NCBI GenBank assembly: GCA_938039295.1
Contig: CALHUY010000039.1
Coordinates: 1 to 12,558, forward strand
Length of the DNA: 12,558 nucleotides
Reading direction: 5' to 3'
DNA from: an uncultured Solobacterium sp.
Lineage (GTDB): Bacteria; Bacillota_I; Bacilli_A; Erysipelotrichales; Erysipelotrichaceae
The notes below the pieces were generated by a model that was not told where the DNA came from, did not search any database, and was given only the letters and a program-made list of their open reading frames with translations. Positions 1 through 6,822 of this stretch are shown here, one piece after another (positions within the stretch are counted from its first letter, which is position 1; the number at the start of each line of letters is the position of its first letter). The position numbers and the translations under genes were made by a program.

Positions 1-774
1 GATATATAGCTCCTTGAAACGATGCTCACGTTCAGGAATACCTCTTGTATAGGAGGCGTCATTGGTTCCTAGATTAATAATCACCCAAGATGGATTTTCA
101 TCTATATCATAAGGAAAGATACTAGGTAGTAAATCTTCGGTGTTTGGATTGTCTTCTGTTTCTGGAATCCAGCGGGATAAGATACCGTTTCCACTATATG
201 CAATGATAATTGGTAAGGTATGTAATGCATGCGAAACGATATAAGGGTATGCATGTGTACAATCCTCAAAGTGCGTATTGAATACAAGTGGTGTAGTATC
301 TGCTTCTAAACCGTAACCAGCGGATAAAGAATCCCCAATCCAAAGAATAGATTCATTTGGTTTATCACACTTAGAAATTTCTCCATGAGTTCGTATTTCC
401 TCTAATTCAAAATATCCATATTGTAGTTCAGTAACTTGAATAATTTTGACTTGTATAATTTCTTGTTTTGGAAACAAAACTGTATATGTATGACTACCTT
501 TTTTCAAATCAATCTTTTGAAGTAATTCTTCATCCACAAATACTGCTAATATAACAGGACCATATAATGTATGATGACTTGATATTTGTAATGTAATAGA
601 TTCACCAATAAATGCAAATTGAAAACCTGAGGCGGACCATTGAAATTGGTAATGACGATTTATCTGATTGCATGGTGGTAAAAGTACTATTGATTCAAGC
701 TTACTATATTCTTCCGTCGTAAGAGAACTACTGTTATTTATGGAAGTGATATCTGAAATATTATGTTTATTCAT
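1..774 (-). CDS. SGNH/GDSL-family carbohydrate esterase, CE2-like (3' end outside window)
   Basis: The frame starts at an ATG at 774 behind AGGAGA (781-786) and stays open for 258 codons to the window edge, so the C-terminus is missing. I translated it by hand. Seen: residues 1-140 are beta-rich with no catalytic motif. GDSLSAGYG follows at 147-155 (nucleophile Ser149), then a block-II-like SGNG at 194-197 (Gly, and Asn196), then GTND at 236-239. The terminal Asp-x-x-His block would lie past the edge. Known: a jelly-roll domain before an SGNH domain with GDSxxxGYG is the layout of CE2 acetyl esterases, which remove O-acetyl groups from sugars. There is no signal peptide (the N-terminus is polar, MNKHNISD), so a cytoplasmic enzyme acting on imported sugars is inferred. 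It lies downstream of the AraC gene on the same strand but beyond a terminator, so it probably has its own promoter. The substrate is unknown. Confidence 0.85.
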   Translation of the reverse strand, partial: MNKHNISDITSINNSSSLTTEEYSKLESIVLLPPCNQINRHYQFQWSASGFQFAFIGESITLQISSHHTLYGPVILAVFVDEELLQKIDLKKGSHTYTVLFPKQEIIQVKIIQVTELQYGYFELEEIRTHGEISKCDKPNESILWIGDSLSAGYGLEADTTPLVFNTHFEDCTHAYPYIVSHALHTLPIIIAYSGNGILSRWIPETEDNPNTEDLLPSIFPYDIDENPSWVIINLGTNDASYTRGIPEREHRFKELYI

Positions 775-797
775 ATATAATCTCCTTATGTTCTTTT

Positions 798-826
798 AGT
801 ATATCTCTAATGTGAAAATATTAAAA
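798..826 (-). promoter_or_regulatory. possible weak promoter for the SGNH esterase
   Basis: Read on the minus strand, TATACT (798-803) is a fair -10 hexamer. It lies 17 bp downstream of a poor -35 (TTTTAA, 821-826), in the gap after the AraC terminator and about 24 bp before the esterase start. The -35 match is weak. The main support is that the terminator at 863-895 separates this gene from the regulator, so some promoter is needed here. Confidence 0.35.
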
Positions 827-860
827 AGATAGTAAAACATGGAAGGGGTAAACGATAAGA

Positions 861-895
861 AAAAGGTCATATCTATTTTAATAAGATATGACCTT
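861..895 (-). terminator. rho-independent terminator of the AraC gene
   Basis: A perfect 12-bp stem, AAGGTCATATCT (863-874) with AGATATGACCTT (884-895), encloses a 9-nt loop. On the minus strand it is followed by TTTCTT. It starts 8 nt after the AraC stop codon. It separates the regulator from the esterase gene on the same strand. Confidence 0.85.
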
Positions 896-902
896 GACTA
901 AA

Positions 903-2069
903 TTAATCAATTTGATCATAAATCTTGCGAGCATACTCACTAGGAGTAATGCCGTAACTCTGTGTAAACTTACGAGAGAAGTAGTGGATGGAATTAAAAC
1001 TCAACATAGAAGCAATCTCTGTAATTGTATAATCACCTTTACGAATGAGTAATCGACTCTGATTCAACTTTGCAGTGTTGATATATTGTTTCGGTGGTAC
1101 TTGGAGATTGTTTTTAAATAAGTTCTGTAGTGTACTTCGTGAGATAGCAAACCGATCACAAATTTGTTCGATTGGCAGCGGTTCTAAAATATGTTTGTGA
1201 ATGTACTCGAGAATTTCTTCTACAAGACGATCTTCAAAGTGTTGGTTAACGGGTGTGATAGGCTTAGGCATCTTCTTTGCATTTGCATACATGTGGAAAG
1301 AAATGAGAATCTGCTCTAAACAGGAAATCATTCCGTCATACTTAAATGGATTTTCTTGATCGGATGTAGAAACAAAGCGATTGATATCATCCTGCATTTC
1401 ACGTGTACAACTGATAACGCGATTTGAAACTAAATCTGTATGAACACCATCTGCCGCAAAGATAACTGTTAAATAGGAACATGGATTATCAGAAGATACT
1501 TTTTGGTCATGGAATTGTCCAGGTACATATAACATGCATTCATTTATACCAATTGTATAGGATTTACCATCTACTGTTGTATCTAAAGAGCCTTGGTCAA
1601 CGAAGGTTAATTCATAGTAATTATGTGTCTCTCCTAAGAAGGAGTATGCTGGACGTTTTACAACATAATAATATGCAATGATTTCAGAGACACGAATCTT
1701 TGGTGAAATACTCTCGTACACAAATGGTTTTGGCAATGTATAGGTTGTTTTTGTCGCGTGTTTTGGAATATATAAGCGATAGACAATATGTTCGCTCATT
1801 GATGTTAGGTTGAAATAAACATCAGGCTCAATACGCACACGACGGTGTAATGCAAAACTTTCGATAGAATCTACCTCAGGAACACGGACAATACCAACCA
1901 TGGCCATTCCTTCAAAAGCTTCTAAATAAACGGCTTGATTATAAGAATATATATCGTGGATAACTTTTGTTGAGACTGTAAACTCTTCAACAATGAAATC
2001 CTCATCTGGAATATTTTGGACAATTGTTCCAAATTTAACGAAATTAGAACTAGTGGTCTTACTAATCAT
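903..2069 (-). CDS. AraC-family transcriptional regulator with an additional N-terminal domain
   Basis: A 388-residue protein with a good ribosome site (AAGGAG, 2080-2085) before the ATG. Seen: the C-terminal 105 residues form the AraC/XylS double helix-turn-helix. The first helix pair is near 298-318 (IEQICDRFAISRSTLQNLF) and the second near 347-368, followed by the family signature around FSRKFTQSYGITPSEY. Residues 148-190 look like the AraC sugar-binding cupin (HNYYELTFVDQGS, then YVPGQFHD). Residues 1-135 are extra: most AraC activators are near 290-300 residues. This part is beta-rich and has the feel of a second cupin (FALHRRVRIEPDVYFNL); I cannot name its family firmly. The gene is divergent from the PTS operon with 209 nt between start codons, the classic arrangement for a local sugar-responsive activator. 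Control of the PTS is inferred from position. It is a single-gene unit ending in a terminator. Confidence 0.92.
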   Translation of the reverse strand: MISKTTSSNFVKFGTIVQNIPDEDFIVEEFTVSTKVIHDIYSYNQAVYLEAFEGMAMVGIVRVPEVDSIESFALHRRVRIEPDVYFNLTSMSEHIVYRLYIPKHATKTTYTLPKPFVYESISPKIRVSEIIAYYYVVKRPAYSFLGETHNYYELTFVDQGSLDTTVDGKSYTIGINECMLYVPGQFHDQKVSSDNPCSYLTVIFAADGVHTDLVSNRVISCTREMQDDINRFVSTSDQENPFKYDGMISCLEQILISFHMYANAKKMPKPITPVNQHFEDRLVEEILEYIHKHILEPLPIEQICDRFAISRSTLQNLFKNNLQVPPKQYINTAKLNQSRLLIRKGDYTITEIASMLSFNSIHYFSRKFTQSYGITPSEYARKIYDQID

Positions 2070-2085
2070 ATTTCACCATCTCCTT

Positions 2086-2112
2086 ACCTGTAAAATAGCA
2101 TACTTTGCAGGT
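2086..2112. repeat. 27-bp imperfect inverted repeat at the AraC leader
   Basis: ACCTGTAAA (2086-2094) and TTTGCAGGT (2104-2112) pair at 8 of 9 positions around a 9-nt centre. On the minus strand the repeat ends directly against the AraC gene's Shine-Dalgarno sequence (2080-2085). It could be an operator for autoregulation or an mRNA hairpin that affects translation. Function is inferred from position only. Confidence 0.5.
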
Positions 2113-2142
2113 GAAAGAAATGAAAAATCAACAAAAAAATAT

Positions 2143-2158
2143 TTTTCGTTACCGAAAA
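2143..2158. repeat. 16-bp palindrome in the divergent promoter region
   Basis: TTTTCG (2143-2148) and CGAAAA (2153-2158) form a perfect inverted repeat around a 4-nt centre. It sits between the two divergent genes, about 55-70 bp upstream of the probable PTS transcription start. That is where an AraC-type activator or another regulator would be expected to bind. Binding is not shown by the sequence. Confidence 0.45.
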
Positions 2159-2191
2159 GTACACTAGTTTTGAACAAAAATGTAAATATTA

Positions 2192-2217
2192 TGTGACACT
2201 TAATGTTAAGATATACA
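2192..2217 (+). promoter_or_regulatory. probable promoter of the PTS operon
   Basis: The best -10-like hexamer is TATACA (2212-2217). The only -35-like hexamer nearby is TGTGAC (2192-2197), spaced 14 bp, which is too short for a strong promoter. A poor -35 is usual for promoters that need an AraC-type activator. The short inverted repeat CTTAATGTTAAG (2199-2210) lies inside it. Exact hexamers are uncertain; the location is supported by the cre-like site just downstream. Confidence 0.4.
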
Positions 2218-2218
2218 C

Positions 2219-2233
2219 ATGAGAGCGCTTTCT
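2219..2233 (+). promoter_or_regulatory. cre-like CcpA binding site
   Basis: ATGAGAGCGCTTTCT matches the catabolite-responsive element consensus WTGNAANCGNWNNCW at all defined positions but one, and its core GAGAGCGCTTTC is nearly palindromic. It begins 2 bp after the probable -10 and covers the expected transcription start. In Bacillota, CcpA bound there blocks transcription when preferred sugars are present, which fits a PTS operon. Confidence 0.6.
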
Positions 2234-2278
2234 GTTTTTAGGAATTGCGCATATACTCAAAGAGAAAGGAGTAAGGAA

Positions 2279-2755
2279 ATGCCAGATATTGTACTAACTA
2301 GAATTGACAATCGTCTAATTCATGGACAGGTGGCAACACAGTGGTCCGGTTCAATTGGCGCTAACTTAATCTTGGTAGCAAATGATGATGTAGCTGCAAA
2401 TACATTCCGTCAAGGATTGATGGATATGGCTGCACCTTCATATGCACAGACACGTTACTGGACAATTGAAAAAACTATTACAACTATCCACAAGGCTTCT
2501 CCATCACAGCACATCTTTATCGTCTGTGAGACACCTACTGACGTATTACGTTTAGTTGAAGGCGGTGTTCCAATTAAGAAGGTAAACATTGGTAACATGC
2601 ACATGGCTGAAGGAAAACGTCAGGTCGCTACTAGCGTTGCTGTTGATGATGTAGATGTAGCAGCATTCAAGAAGTTACAGGAACTCGGTGTTGAGTTAGA
2701 AATCCGCAGAGTGCCGCAGGAACACGCTGAAGACATCAGCAAGCTCTTTGGGTAA
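2279..2755 (+). CDS. PTS mannose/sorbose-family EIIB, GalNAc (AgaB)-like
   Basis: A 158-residue cytoplasmic phosphocarrier. I place the start at ATG 2279 because AAAGGAG (2265-2271) lies 7 nt before it and the protein then begins right at the family N-terminus (MPDIVLTRIDNRLIHGQV). An in-frame ATG at 2219 would start inside the cre-like site. Seen: the phosphorylated histidine is His15 in RLIHGQV, and VNIGNMHMAEGKRQ near 100-113 is the other family hallmark. Known: EIIB accepts phosphate from EIIA and passes it to the sugar entering through EIIC/EIID. The stretches RYWTIEKTI and NIGNMHMAEGKRQ resemble, from memory, the E. coli AgaB branch more than the mannose ManX branch, so N-acetylgalactosamine or galactosamine is the inferred substrate. 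First gene of an EIIB-EIIC-EIID operon; no EIIA is present. Its codons (AAC, TTC, ATC, GCT) suggest high expression. Confidence 0.93.
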   Translation: MPDIVLTRIDNRLIHGQVATQWSGSIGANLILVANDDVAANTFRQGLMDMAAPSYAQTRYWTIEKTITTIHKASPSQHIFIVCETPTDVLRLVEGGVPIKKVNIGNMHMAEGKRQVATSVAVDDVDVAAFKKLQELGVELEIRRVPQEHAEDISKLFG

Positions 2756-2810
2756 AAATTATTCCAGCCGTTTTATTACAGAAAATCTATTTTAAGGAGG
2801 ATTGAATCAA

Positions 2811-3605
2811 ATGGTATTACAAGCATTATTACTTGCTGTAGCAACATTCATCTTTGCAATTGACCAATTCTCACTGACTGAGCTTTTGTATCGTCCTATT
2901 ATCGCTTGTCCAATTATCGGCGTGATTTTAGGTGATGTAAAAACTGGCCTTGTCATCGGTGGTACATATGAACTGATGATGGTTGGTAACATGCCAGTCG
3001 GTGGAGCACAGCCACCAAACGCTGTATTAGGTTCTATTGTAGCAATGATCTTCGCTGTTAAGTCAGGATTACCTGTTGACCAGGCTTTAGGTCTAGCAGT
3101 TGTATTCTCTGTATTTGGACAGTACGTAGTTACATTCACATTTACATTTATGTCATACATCATGGCTAAGGCTGATAAGGCTGCTGAAAATGCAGATCCA
3201 GCTGGAATCACTGGTGTAAACATTCTATCAATGTGCATCTTAGGTGGTCTCTTCGCAGTTCTAGCACTTGTTGCATTCTTCGGTGGAGATGCTGCTAGTG
3301 CAACATTAAAGAGCTTCTCTGAAAATGCTTCATGGCTCATGGGTGGCTTAGGTGCTGCTGGTAAGATGATGCGTTACGTAGGTTTCGCAGTATTACTAAA
3401 GATCATGCTTGCAAACGACATGTGGGGTATCTACTTCGCAGGTTTCACAGCTGCTGCTATTCTTGGAAACATCAAGGCAACATCTGGCGCAACATTAATT
3501 CTTGTAGCATTTATCGGCTTTGCAATCGCAATGTACGACTACAATACAAATGTTAAGATCAAACAATTAACATCTAATAACGGAGGTGCTGGAGATGGAA
3601 TCTAA
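2811..3605 (+). CDS. PTS mannose/sorbose-family EIIC, GalNAc (AgaC)-like permease
   Basis: A 264-residue integral membrane protein of typical EIIC-Man length, almost entirely hydrophobic segments, forming the sugar channel with EIID. The start is ATG 2811, 10 nt after AAGGAGG (2794-2800); an in-frame TTG at 2802 would lie against that ribosome site. Seen: YRPIIACPIIGVILGD near 28-43, then GLVIGGTYELMMVGNMPVGG and AQPPN near 48-71, the conserved EIIC-Sor segment thought to contribute to sugar binding, and a C-terminal GFAIAMYDY. From memory this resembles AgaC of the galactosamine systems, including the short C-terminal GI. It follows EIIB after 55 nt and overlaps the start of EIID by 11 nt, so the three are one translationally coupled unit. 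Substrate assignment is inference. Confidence 0.93.
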   Translation: MVLQALLLAVATFIFAIDQFSLTELLYRPIIACPIIGVILGDVKTGLVIGGTYELMMVGNMPVGGAQPPNAVLGSIVAMIFAVKSGLPVDQALGLAVVFSVFGQYVVTFTFTFMSYIMAKADKAAENADPAGITGVNILSMCILGGLFAVLALVAFFGGDAASATLKSFSENASWLMGGLGAAGKMMRYVGFAVLLKIMLANDMWGIYFAGFTAAAILGNIKATSGATLILVAFIGFAIAMYDYNTNVKIKQLTSNNGGAGDGI

Positions 3606-4548
3606 TTTCAATTTAGCATATAAGGACACTGCTCCTGCTAAACCACTTACAAAAGCAGTTTTAAATAAGATGGTTTGGCGTTCTCTAAACTTACAGGCTT
3701 CCTTTAACTTCGAAAGAATGCAGGCTGCTGGTTGGTTATGGGGAATCTTACCTGGTTTGGAAGCTATCCACACAAACAAGGATGACTTATCCACATCCAT
3801 GACTCACAACCTTGAGTTCTTTAATACTCACCCATTCTTAGTAACATTCGTTATGGGTATCGTATTATCCATGGAACAACAGAAGGCTGATATCAACTCA
3901 ATCCGTGCTGTTCGTGTAGCAGCTATGGGTCCTTTAGGTGGTATTGGTGACGCATTGTTCTGGTTTACATTAGTTCCTATCACAGCTGGTATTACAGCTA
4001 ACTTAGCAATTGGTGGAAACTTAGTAGGACCAATCTTGTACTTCATCATTACTTTCGGTGTACAGATGGCTCTTCGTTATTGGTTAATGTACTGGTCATA
4101 TGACATGGGTACAAAGGCTATCGAAGTATTGACTGCTAACGCTCGTGAATTCACACACGCTGCTTCTATGTTAGGTGTATTCGTTGTAGGTGCATTAACA
4201 TGCAACTATGGTGCAACATCTCTTGGTATCATGATTCCTAATGGACAAACAGCTGAAAAAGTTAAGCAACTTGTTATCGAGAATGGTAAAATAGTAGAAC
4301 AAGAAGTTGAACAGTTAAAAGATGTTTTCATCAATATTCAAGAATTATTAGATGGTATCTTACCTGCTCTTATCCCATTGGGATTAACATTAATGTGCTA
4401 CACATTGATTAAGAAGAAGAACTGGTCACCAACTAAGTGCATTATGCTCTTATTAGTTATCGGTATCGTTGGATGCATATTTGGAATTTGGGCTGGAGAC
4501 TATAAGGTTCCAGAATTCTTAAGTTCATTCATCGTTTGGCATAAGTAA
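3595..4548 (+). CDS. PTS mannose/sorbose-family EIID, GalNAc (AgaD)-like permease partner
   Basis: A 317-residue membrane protein, slightly longer than common EIID proteins (about 270-300). The start is ATG 3595, with GGAGG (3582-3586) 8 nt upstream inside the end of EIIC; the overlap with EIIC is 11 nt. Seen: LQASFNFERMQ at 33-43, LEFFNTHPFL near 73-82, MGIVLSMEQQ, and the hallmark GPLGGIGDALFWF at 112-124, followed by hydrophobic segments and a charged stretch (about 220-245, rich in Glu/Lys) before two C-terminal membrane helices. Known: EIID is unique to mannose-family PTS and forms the transporter with EIIC. It is the last gene of the operon, followed closely by a terminator. The best match I recall is the AgaD branch, in agreement with its two partners. 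Confidence 0.93.
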   Translation: MESNFNLAYKDTAPAKPLTKAVLNKMVWRSLNLQASFNFERMQAAGWLWGILPGLEAIHTNKDDLSTSMTHNLEFFNTHPFLVTFVMGIVLSMEQQKADINSIRAVRVAAMGPLGGIGDALFWFTLVPITAGITANLAIGGNLVGPILYFIITFGVQMALRYWLMYWSYDMGTKAIEVLTANAREFTHAASMLGVFVVGALTCNYGATSLGIMIPNGQTAEKVKQLVIENGKIVEQEVEQLKDVFINIQELLDGILPALIPLGLTLMCYTLIKKKNWSPTKCIMLLLVIGIVGCIFGIWAGDYKVPEFLSSFIVWHK

Positions 4549-4557
4549 TTAAATACG

Positions 4558-4590
4558 AAAGGGACACCTTATCGGTTGTCCCTTTTGTTC
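4558..4590 (+). terminator. rho-independent terminator of the PTS operon
   Basis: AAAGGGACA (4558-4566) pairs with TGTCCCTTT (4577-4585), and CC/GG extends the stem past a one-base bulge. The stem is followed by TGTTCT. It starts 9 nt after the EIID stop codon. The opposite strand gives a weaker tail (TTTCGTATTT), so it may also stop the small minus-strand gene at 4601-4774. Confidence 0.85.
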
Positions 4591-4600
4591 TAAATGAAGA

Positions 4601-4774
4601 TTATTGATTGTCTTGATTTTTTATTTCTTGTTCATATTTATCGTAATACATTCTCTGTACGTCATCACTAAGAGGTAATTTCTCTTCTGGATTACGCTTC
4701 TTGTTATGTATTACATATCCAACGATGACTGCGATAAATATGAATAAGGCAATGAGTGTTGCGGATATAGACAT
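4601..4774 (-). CDS. small single-pass membrane protein, 57 residues, function unknown
   Basis: Found by translating the minus strand between the PTS operon and the next plus gene. It starts at ATG 4774; an AAGGAG lies 13 nt upstream, a longer spacing than usual, and an in-frame stop just upstream rules out an earlier ATG. Seen: residues 4-22 are a hydrophobic helix (SATLIALFIFIAVIVGYVI), then a basic stop-transfer (HNKKR), then a polar, charged tail to the C-terminus (ending QEIKNQDNQ). This gives one membrane segment with, by the positive-inside rule, a cytoplasmic tail. An extended -10 promoter lies just upstream and the PTS terminator just downstream, so it is a self-contained unit, divergent from the TPR-like gene. 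I recognise no family. The membrane pattern, ribosome site and promoter together support a real gene. Confidence 0.7.
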   Translation of the reverse strand: MSISATLIALFIFIAVIVGYVIHNKKRNPEEKLPLSDDVQRMYYDKYEQEIKNQDNQ

Positions 4775-4801
4775 AGGTATGAATTAACTCCTTATGGTTC
4801 T

Positions 4802-4810
4802 ATTATAACA
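4802..4810 (-). promoter_or_regulatory. extended -10 promoter for the small membrane protein gene
   Basis: On the minus strand this reads TGTTATAAT: a perfect TATAAT with the TGn extension. The -35 region is weak (AAGAAT at 17 bp), which an extended -10 can tolerate. The transcript would start near 4795, about 20 nt before the ATG at 4774. Confidence 0.6.
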
Positions 4811-4848
4811 GTATTTTTCATGATATTCTTGAAATACGGAGGTTGTTT

Positions 4849-5556
4849 ATGGGTAATCGTTTATTGGTATTTGGTGTTTTATTAATCATCGGCATTGTAT
4901 TGTACGTTGTGTGGATGTTCTTTGCACAAAGACAAGTTATGTATATGTCGTTACTACTATATCGTCAAGGTGATGCAGATCGCTATCTAGAAGAATTAGA
5001 TTCATTATCCAGTCGTTTATTCTTTAATAAGAAGTTACGTACTTTAATGGCAATTGATGCAAATCTCATCAAGGGTGATAAGGAACAACTTAATAAACTC
5101 TTTGAAAGAGCCGCAGCCTATAAACTCAGTTCTTCCGACCGTGTACTAGTATTACAGAAAGAATTATTATTCCGTATTGCTCAGGAAGAAAATGAAAAAG
5201 CAGTAGAATCCTATGATGCAATTCACAAAGCGTATGATAAGTTAACAGATAAACAGAAAGAAAAGTATGCTGAAATCATAAAAGAAGTTGAATATCCATA
5301 TACAATTCATGTTCTGCGTGATGGTAAGTATGCTTCAGAATTAATGGATCGTGGAGATACAATTACAGATCCAGTACCTGCTGGTGTATGTTATCTTAGG
5401 GCCGCACAATCCTATTGCCTAAAGGATGACAAAGACCGAACAGAGCGAGCACTCAATCATGCGTCTAAGAAGTTGAAGGATACAACGTATTTCCAGGAAA
5501 TACAAAAGTTGATTCAAACAAAGAATTATAAGGATGTATTAAAATATAAAATTTAA
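4849..5556 (+). CDS. membrane-anchored, helical TPR-like protein, function unknown
   Basis: A 235-residue protein starting at ATG 4849, 6 nt after GGAGG (4838-4842). Seen: one N-terminal membrane segment at residues 5-26 (LLVFGVLLIIGIVLYVVWMFF) without a cleavage or lipobox motif, so it is a signal anchor. The rest is soluble and predicted all-helical: stretches such as YRQGDADRYLEELDSL, the 95-135 region and YLRAAQSYCLKDDKDRTERALNHA have the small/aromatic spacing of TPR-type helix pairs, though no repeat is canonical. Known: such proteins often act as scaffolds. It is directly followed, after a hairpin, by the three transglutaminase-like lipoproteins, and faces the small membrane protein divergently; a link with either is a guess from position. 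I do not recognise a named family. Confidence 0.8.
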   Translation: MGNRLLVFGVLLIIGIVLYVVWMFFAQRQVMYMSLLLYRQGDADRYLEELDSLSSRLFFNKKLRTLMAIDANLIKGDKEQLNKLFERAAAYKLSSSDRVLVLQKELLFRIAQEENEKAVESYDAIHKAYDKLTDKQKEKYAEIIKEVEYPYTIHVLRDGKYASELMDRGDTITDPVPAGVCYLRAAQSYCLKDDKDRTERALNHASKKLKDTTYFQEIQKLIQTKNYKDVLKYKI

Positions 5557-5560
5557 TATG

Positions 5561-5569
5561 TGATATGAT
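5561..5569 (+). promoter_or_regulatory. possible extended -10 promoter before lipoprotein 1
   Basis: TGATATGAT is a TGn extension plus TATGAT (5564-5569), one base from TATAAT. No good -35 is visible, but the DNA upstream is very AT-rich. The transcript would start near 5576, within the left arm of the hairpin at 5570-5602. Compare the same arrangement before lipoprotein 2 (6851-6859). Confidence 0.4.
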
Positions 5570-5606
5570 AATGAGCATGACAAAATTGGGGTCATGCTCA
5601 TTCTTT
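5570..5606 (+). terminator. strong hairpin between the TPR-like gene and lipoprotein 1
   Basis: A perfect 12-bp stem, AATGAGCATGAC (5570-5581) with GTCATGCTCATT (5591-5602), has a 9-nt loop, 13 nt after the TPR-like gene's stop. The tail CTTTATAAG is short of T residues, so termination may be partial. It could instead be the 5' leader structure of lipoprotein 1, whose ribosome site starts 13 nt later. Confidence 0.55.
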
Positions 5607-5614
5607 ATAAGAAA

Positions 5615-5629
5615 GTAGGTGGAATGATG
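5615..5629 (+). promoter_or_regulatory. unusual ribosome binding site and double ATG of lipoprotein 1
   Basis: GTAGGTGGA runs directly into ATGATG. The AGGTGG core is only 1 nt from the first ATG (5624) and 4 nt from the second (5627). The second ATG gives the better spacing and a normal lipoprotein signal (MKK...), so I start the gene there. The same bases recur before lipoprotein 2. Confidence 0.5.
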
Positions 5630-6814
5630 AAAAAGGTTATATCAATATTACTAGTGATGTGTCTTTCTGGATGTACACCATTAGACTTGTTTTCACACAA
5701 TAAAAATAACGATTCAATGAATTCCACACAAGATGATAATGCAACTACTGCTGATTCAAACAAAGAAATTGGAACTGTGAATCAGAATAATATCAATCAG
5801 AAATTTTATTTATATTATTACGAACAACTGACACAAACACAGAAAGAGGCATATTTAGAGTTATATAAAGCACTACAGAATCAGAGTGCAATATATGAAC
5901 TAAAAACACCGACAAGTATAAAAGATTTTAATATAGCTTTTTATGCATTTGAATATGATTTTCCAGAAGCTTTTTGGATGTGGAATTATCATTATCTCTC
6001 AAATGATGAAGATAAAATTACACGATTGCAGTTTAATGTACCGTCTAATTTATCCACAACAATGGCACAGGTTGATCAAATTGTAGATAAAGTTATAAAT
6101 GATGTAAAGGGTGCCAGTGACTATGAAAAGATTAAGTACTTTTATGAGTGGATTATTAACTGGACCGTATATCAAAGAAATCAATGTGAACAAGATATAA
6201 CAGGCGTATTCCTTTTAAGACAAAGTGTATGTGGGGGATATTCGAAGGCTTTTCAATATCTTTGCAAAAAAGCTGGAATTAAATGTACATATGTACTTGG
6301 AATGACAGATCAATTGCATGCATGGAACTTAGTAGAATTGGATGGCAAATATTACTGGGTAGACGCTACTTGGGGTGATTCATTCGATAGTGAAGGGAAT
6401 ACGGTTTTAAACTACCATTACTTTATGGTGCCAGACAAAATTCTATTCCGAACACATCTTTCTTTAAATGGAAAAGTGCCGGTAGGTACATTGAATGAAG
6501 TTGATGTGTTTAAGTTTCCGAAATGCACAGATAACTCTTTATCCTACTATGTTCAAAACGGAGCGTATTTTGAGACATATGACTATGATGCCATCAAAAA
6601 ATATATTTTAAAGAAAATAAACGAAGATCCATATCAATATATTGAATTTCAGATTGGGGATATAAAATCTTATAAACAGGCTTTACAGCTATTATTTACG
6701 CAAGAATCTAATCAAATTTATAGTATTTTAAAGGACTACTTTGGTTCTAACTATAAATGTAATTATTATCAGCTAGATGCAGTAGGTGTGATTGGCATAC
6801 AGGTTTATCAATGA
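5627..6814 (+). CDS. lipoprotein 1 with transglutaminase-like Cys-His-Asp domain
   Basis: A 395-residue protein, exported and lipid-anchored. Seen: a short signal peptide MKKVISILLVMCLSGC with lipobox LSGC (lipidated Cys16), then a polar Asn/Ser/Asp-rich linker (about 20-58). A helical region with DFPEAFWMWNY follows, then the transglutaminase-like core: Cys202 in SVCGGYS, His231 in HAWN, Asp246 in WVDATWGD. About 150 C-terminal residues contain CTDNSLSYYVQNGAYFETYDY and EFQIGD. Known: the Cys-His-Asp triad is shared by papain-like transglutaminases and cysteine peptidases; in bacteria this fold includes crosslinkers, peptidases and cell-wall proteins. Substrate unknown. All catalytic residues are intact, so it is likely active outside the membrane. 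First of three tandem paralogues, with the shortest linker of the three. The start was chosen at the second of two adjacent ATGs to fit ribosome site and signal peptide. Confidence 0.88.
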   Translation: MKKVISILLVMCLSGCTPLDLFSHNKNNDSMNSTQDDNATTADSNKEIGTVNQNNINQKFYLYYYEQLTQTQKEAYLELYKALQNQSAIYELKTPTSIKDFNIAFYAFEYDFPEAFWMWNYHYLSNDEDKITRLQFNVPSNLSTTMAQVDQIVDKVINDVKGASDYEKIKYFYEWIINWTVYQRNQCEQDITGVFLLRQSVCGGYSKAFQYLCKKAGIKCTYVLGMTDQLHAWNLVELDGKYYWVDATWGDSFDSEGNTVLNYHYFMVPDKILFRTHLSLNGKVPVGTLNEVDVFKFPKCTDNSLSYYVQNGAYFETYDYDAIKKYILKKINEDPYQYIEFQIGDIKSYKQALQLLFTQESNQIYSILKDYFGSNYKCNYYQLDAVGVIGIQVYQ

Positions 6815-6822
6815 AAATTAAA

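Noticed and set aside
102..287. A 61-codon minus-strand frame within the first 300 bases
   Set aside because: It lies inside the SGNH esterase gene in another frame and has no ribosome site.
2219..2278. An earlier in-frame start for EIIB adding 20 residues
   Set aside because: No ribosome site precedes it, it would begin inside the cre-like site, and the extra residues are not seen in the EIIB family; ATG 2279 has AAAGGAG at ideal spacing.
2807..3340. A 177-codon open frame on the minus strand opposite EIIC
   Set aside because: It mirrors a well-supported membrane protein gene, has no ribosome site and gives a sequence without recognisable pattern.
5594..5626. An earlier ATG for lipoprotein 1 (and 6893 for lipoprotein 2)
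   Set aside because: Both would put extra residues ahead of a normal MKK lipoprotein signal, and neither has a Shine-Dalgarno sequence; lipoprotein 3 confirms that the mature start is at MKK.
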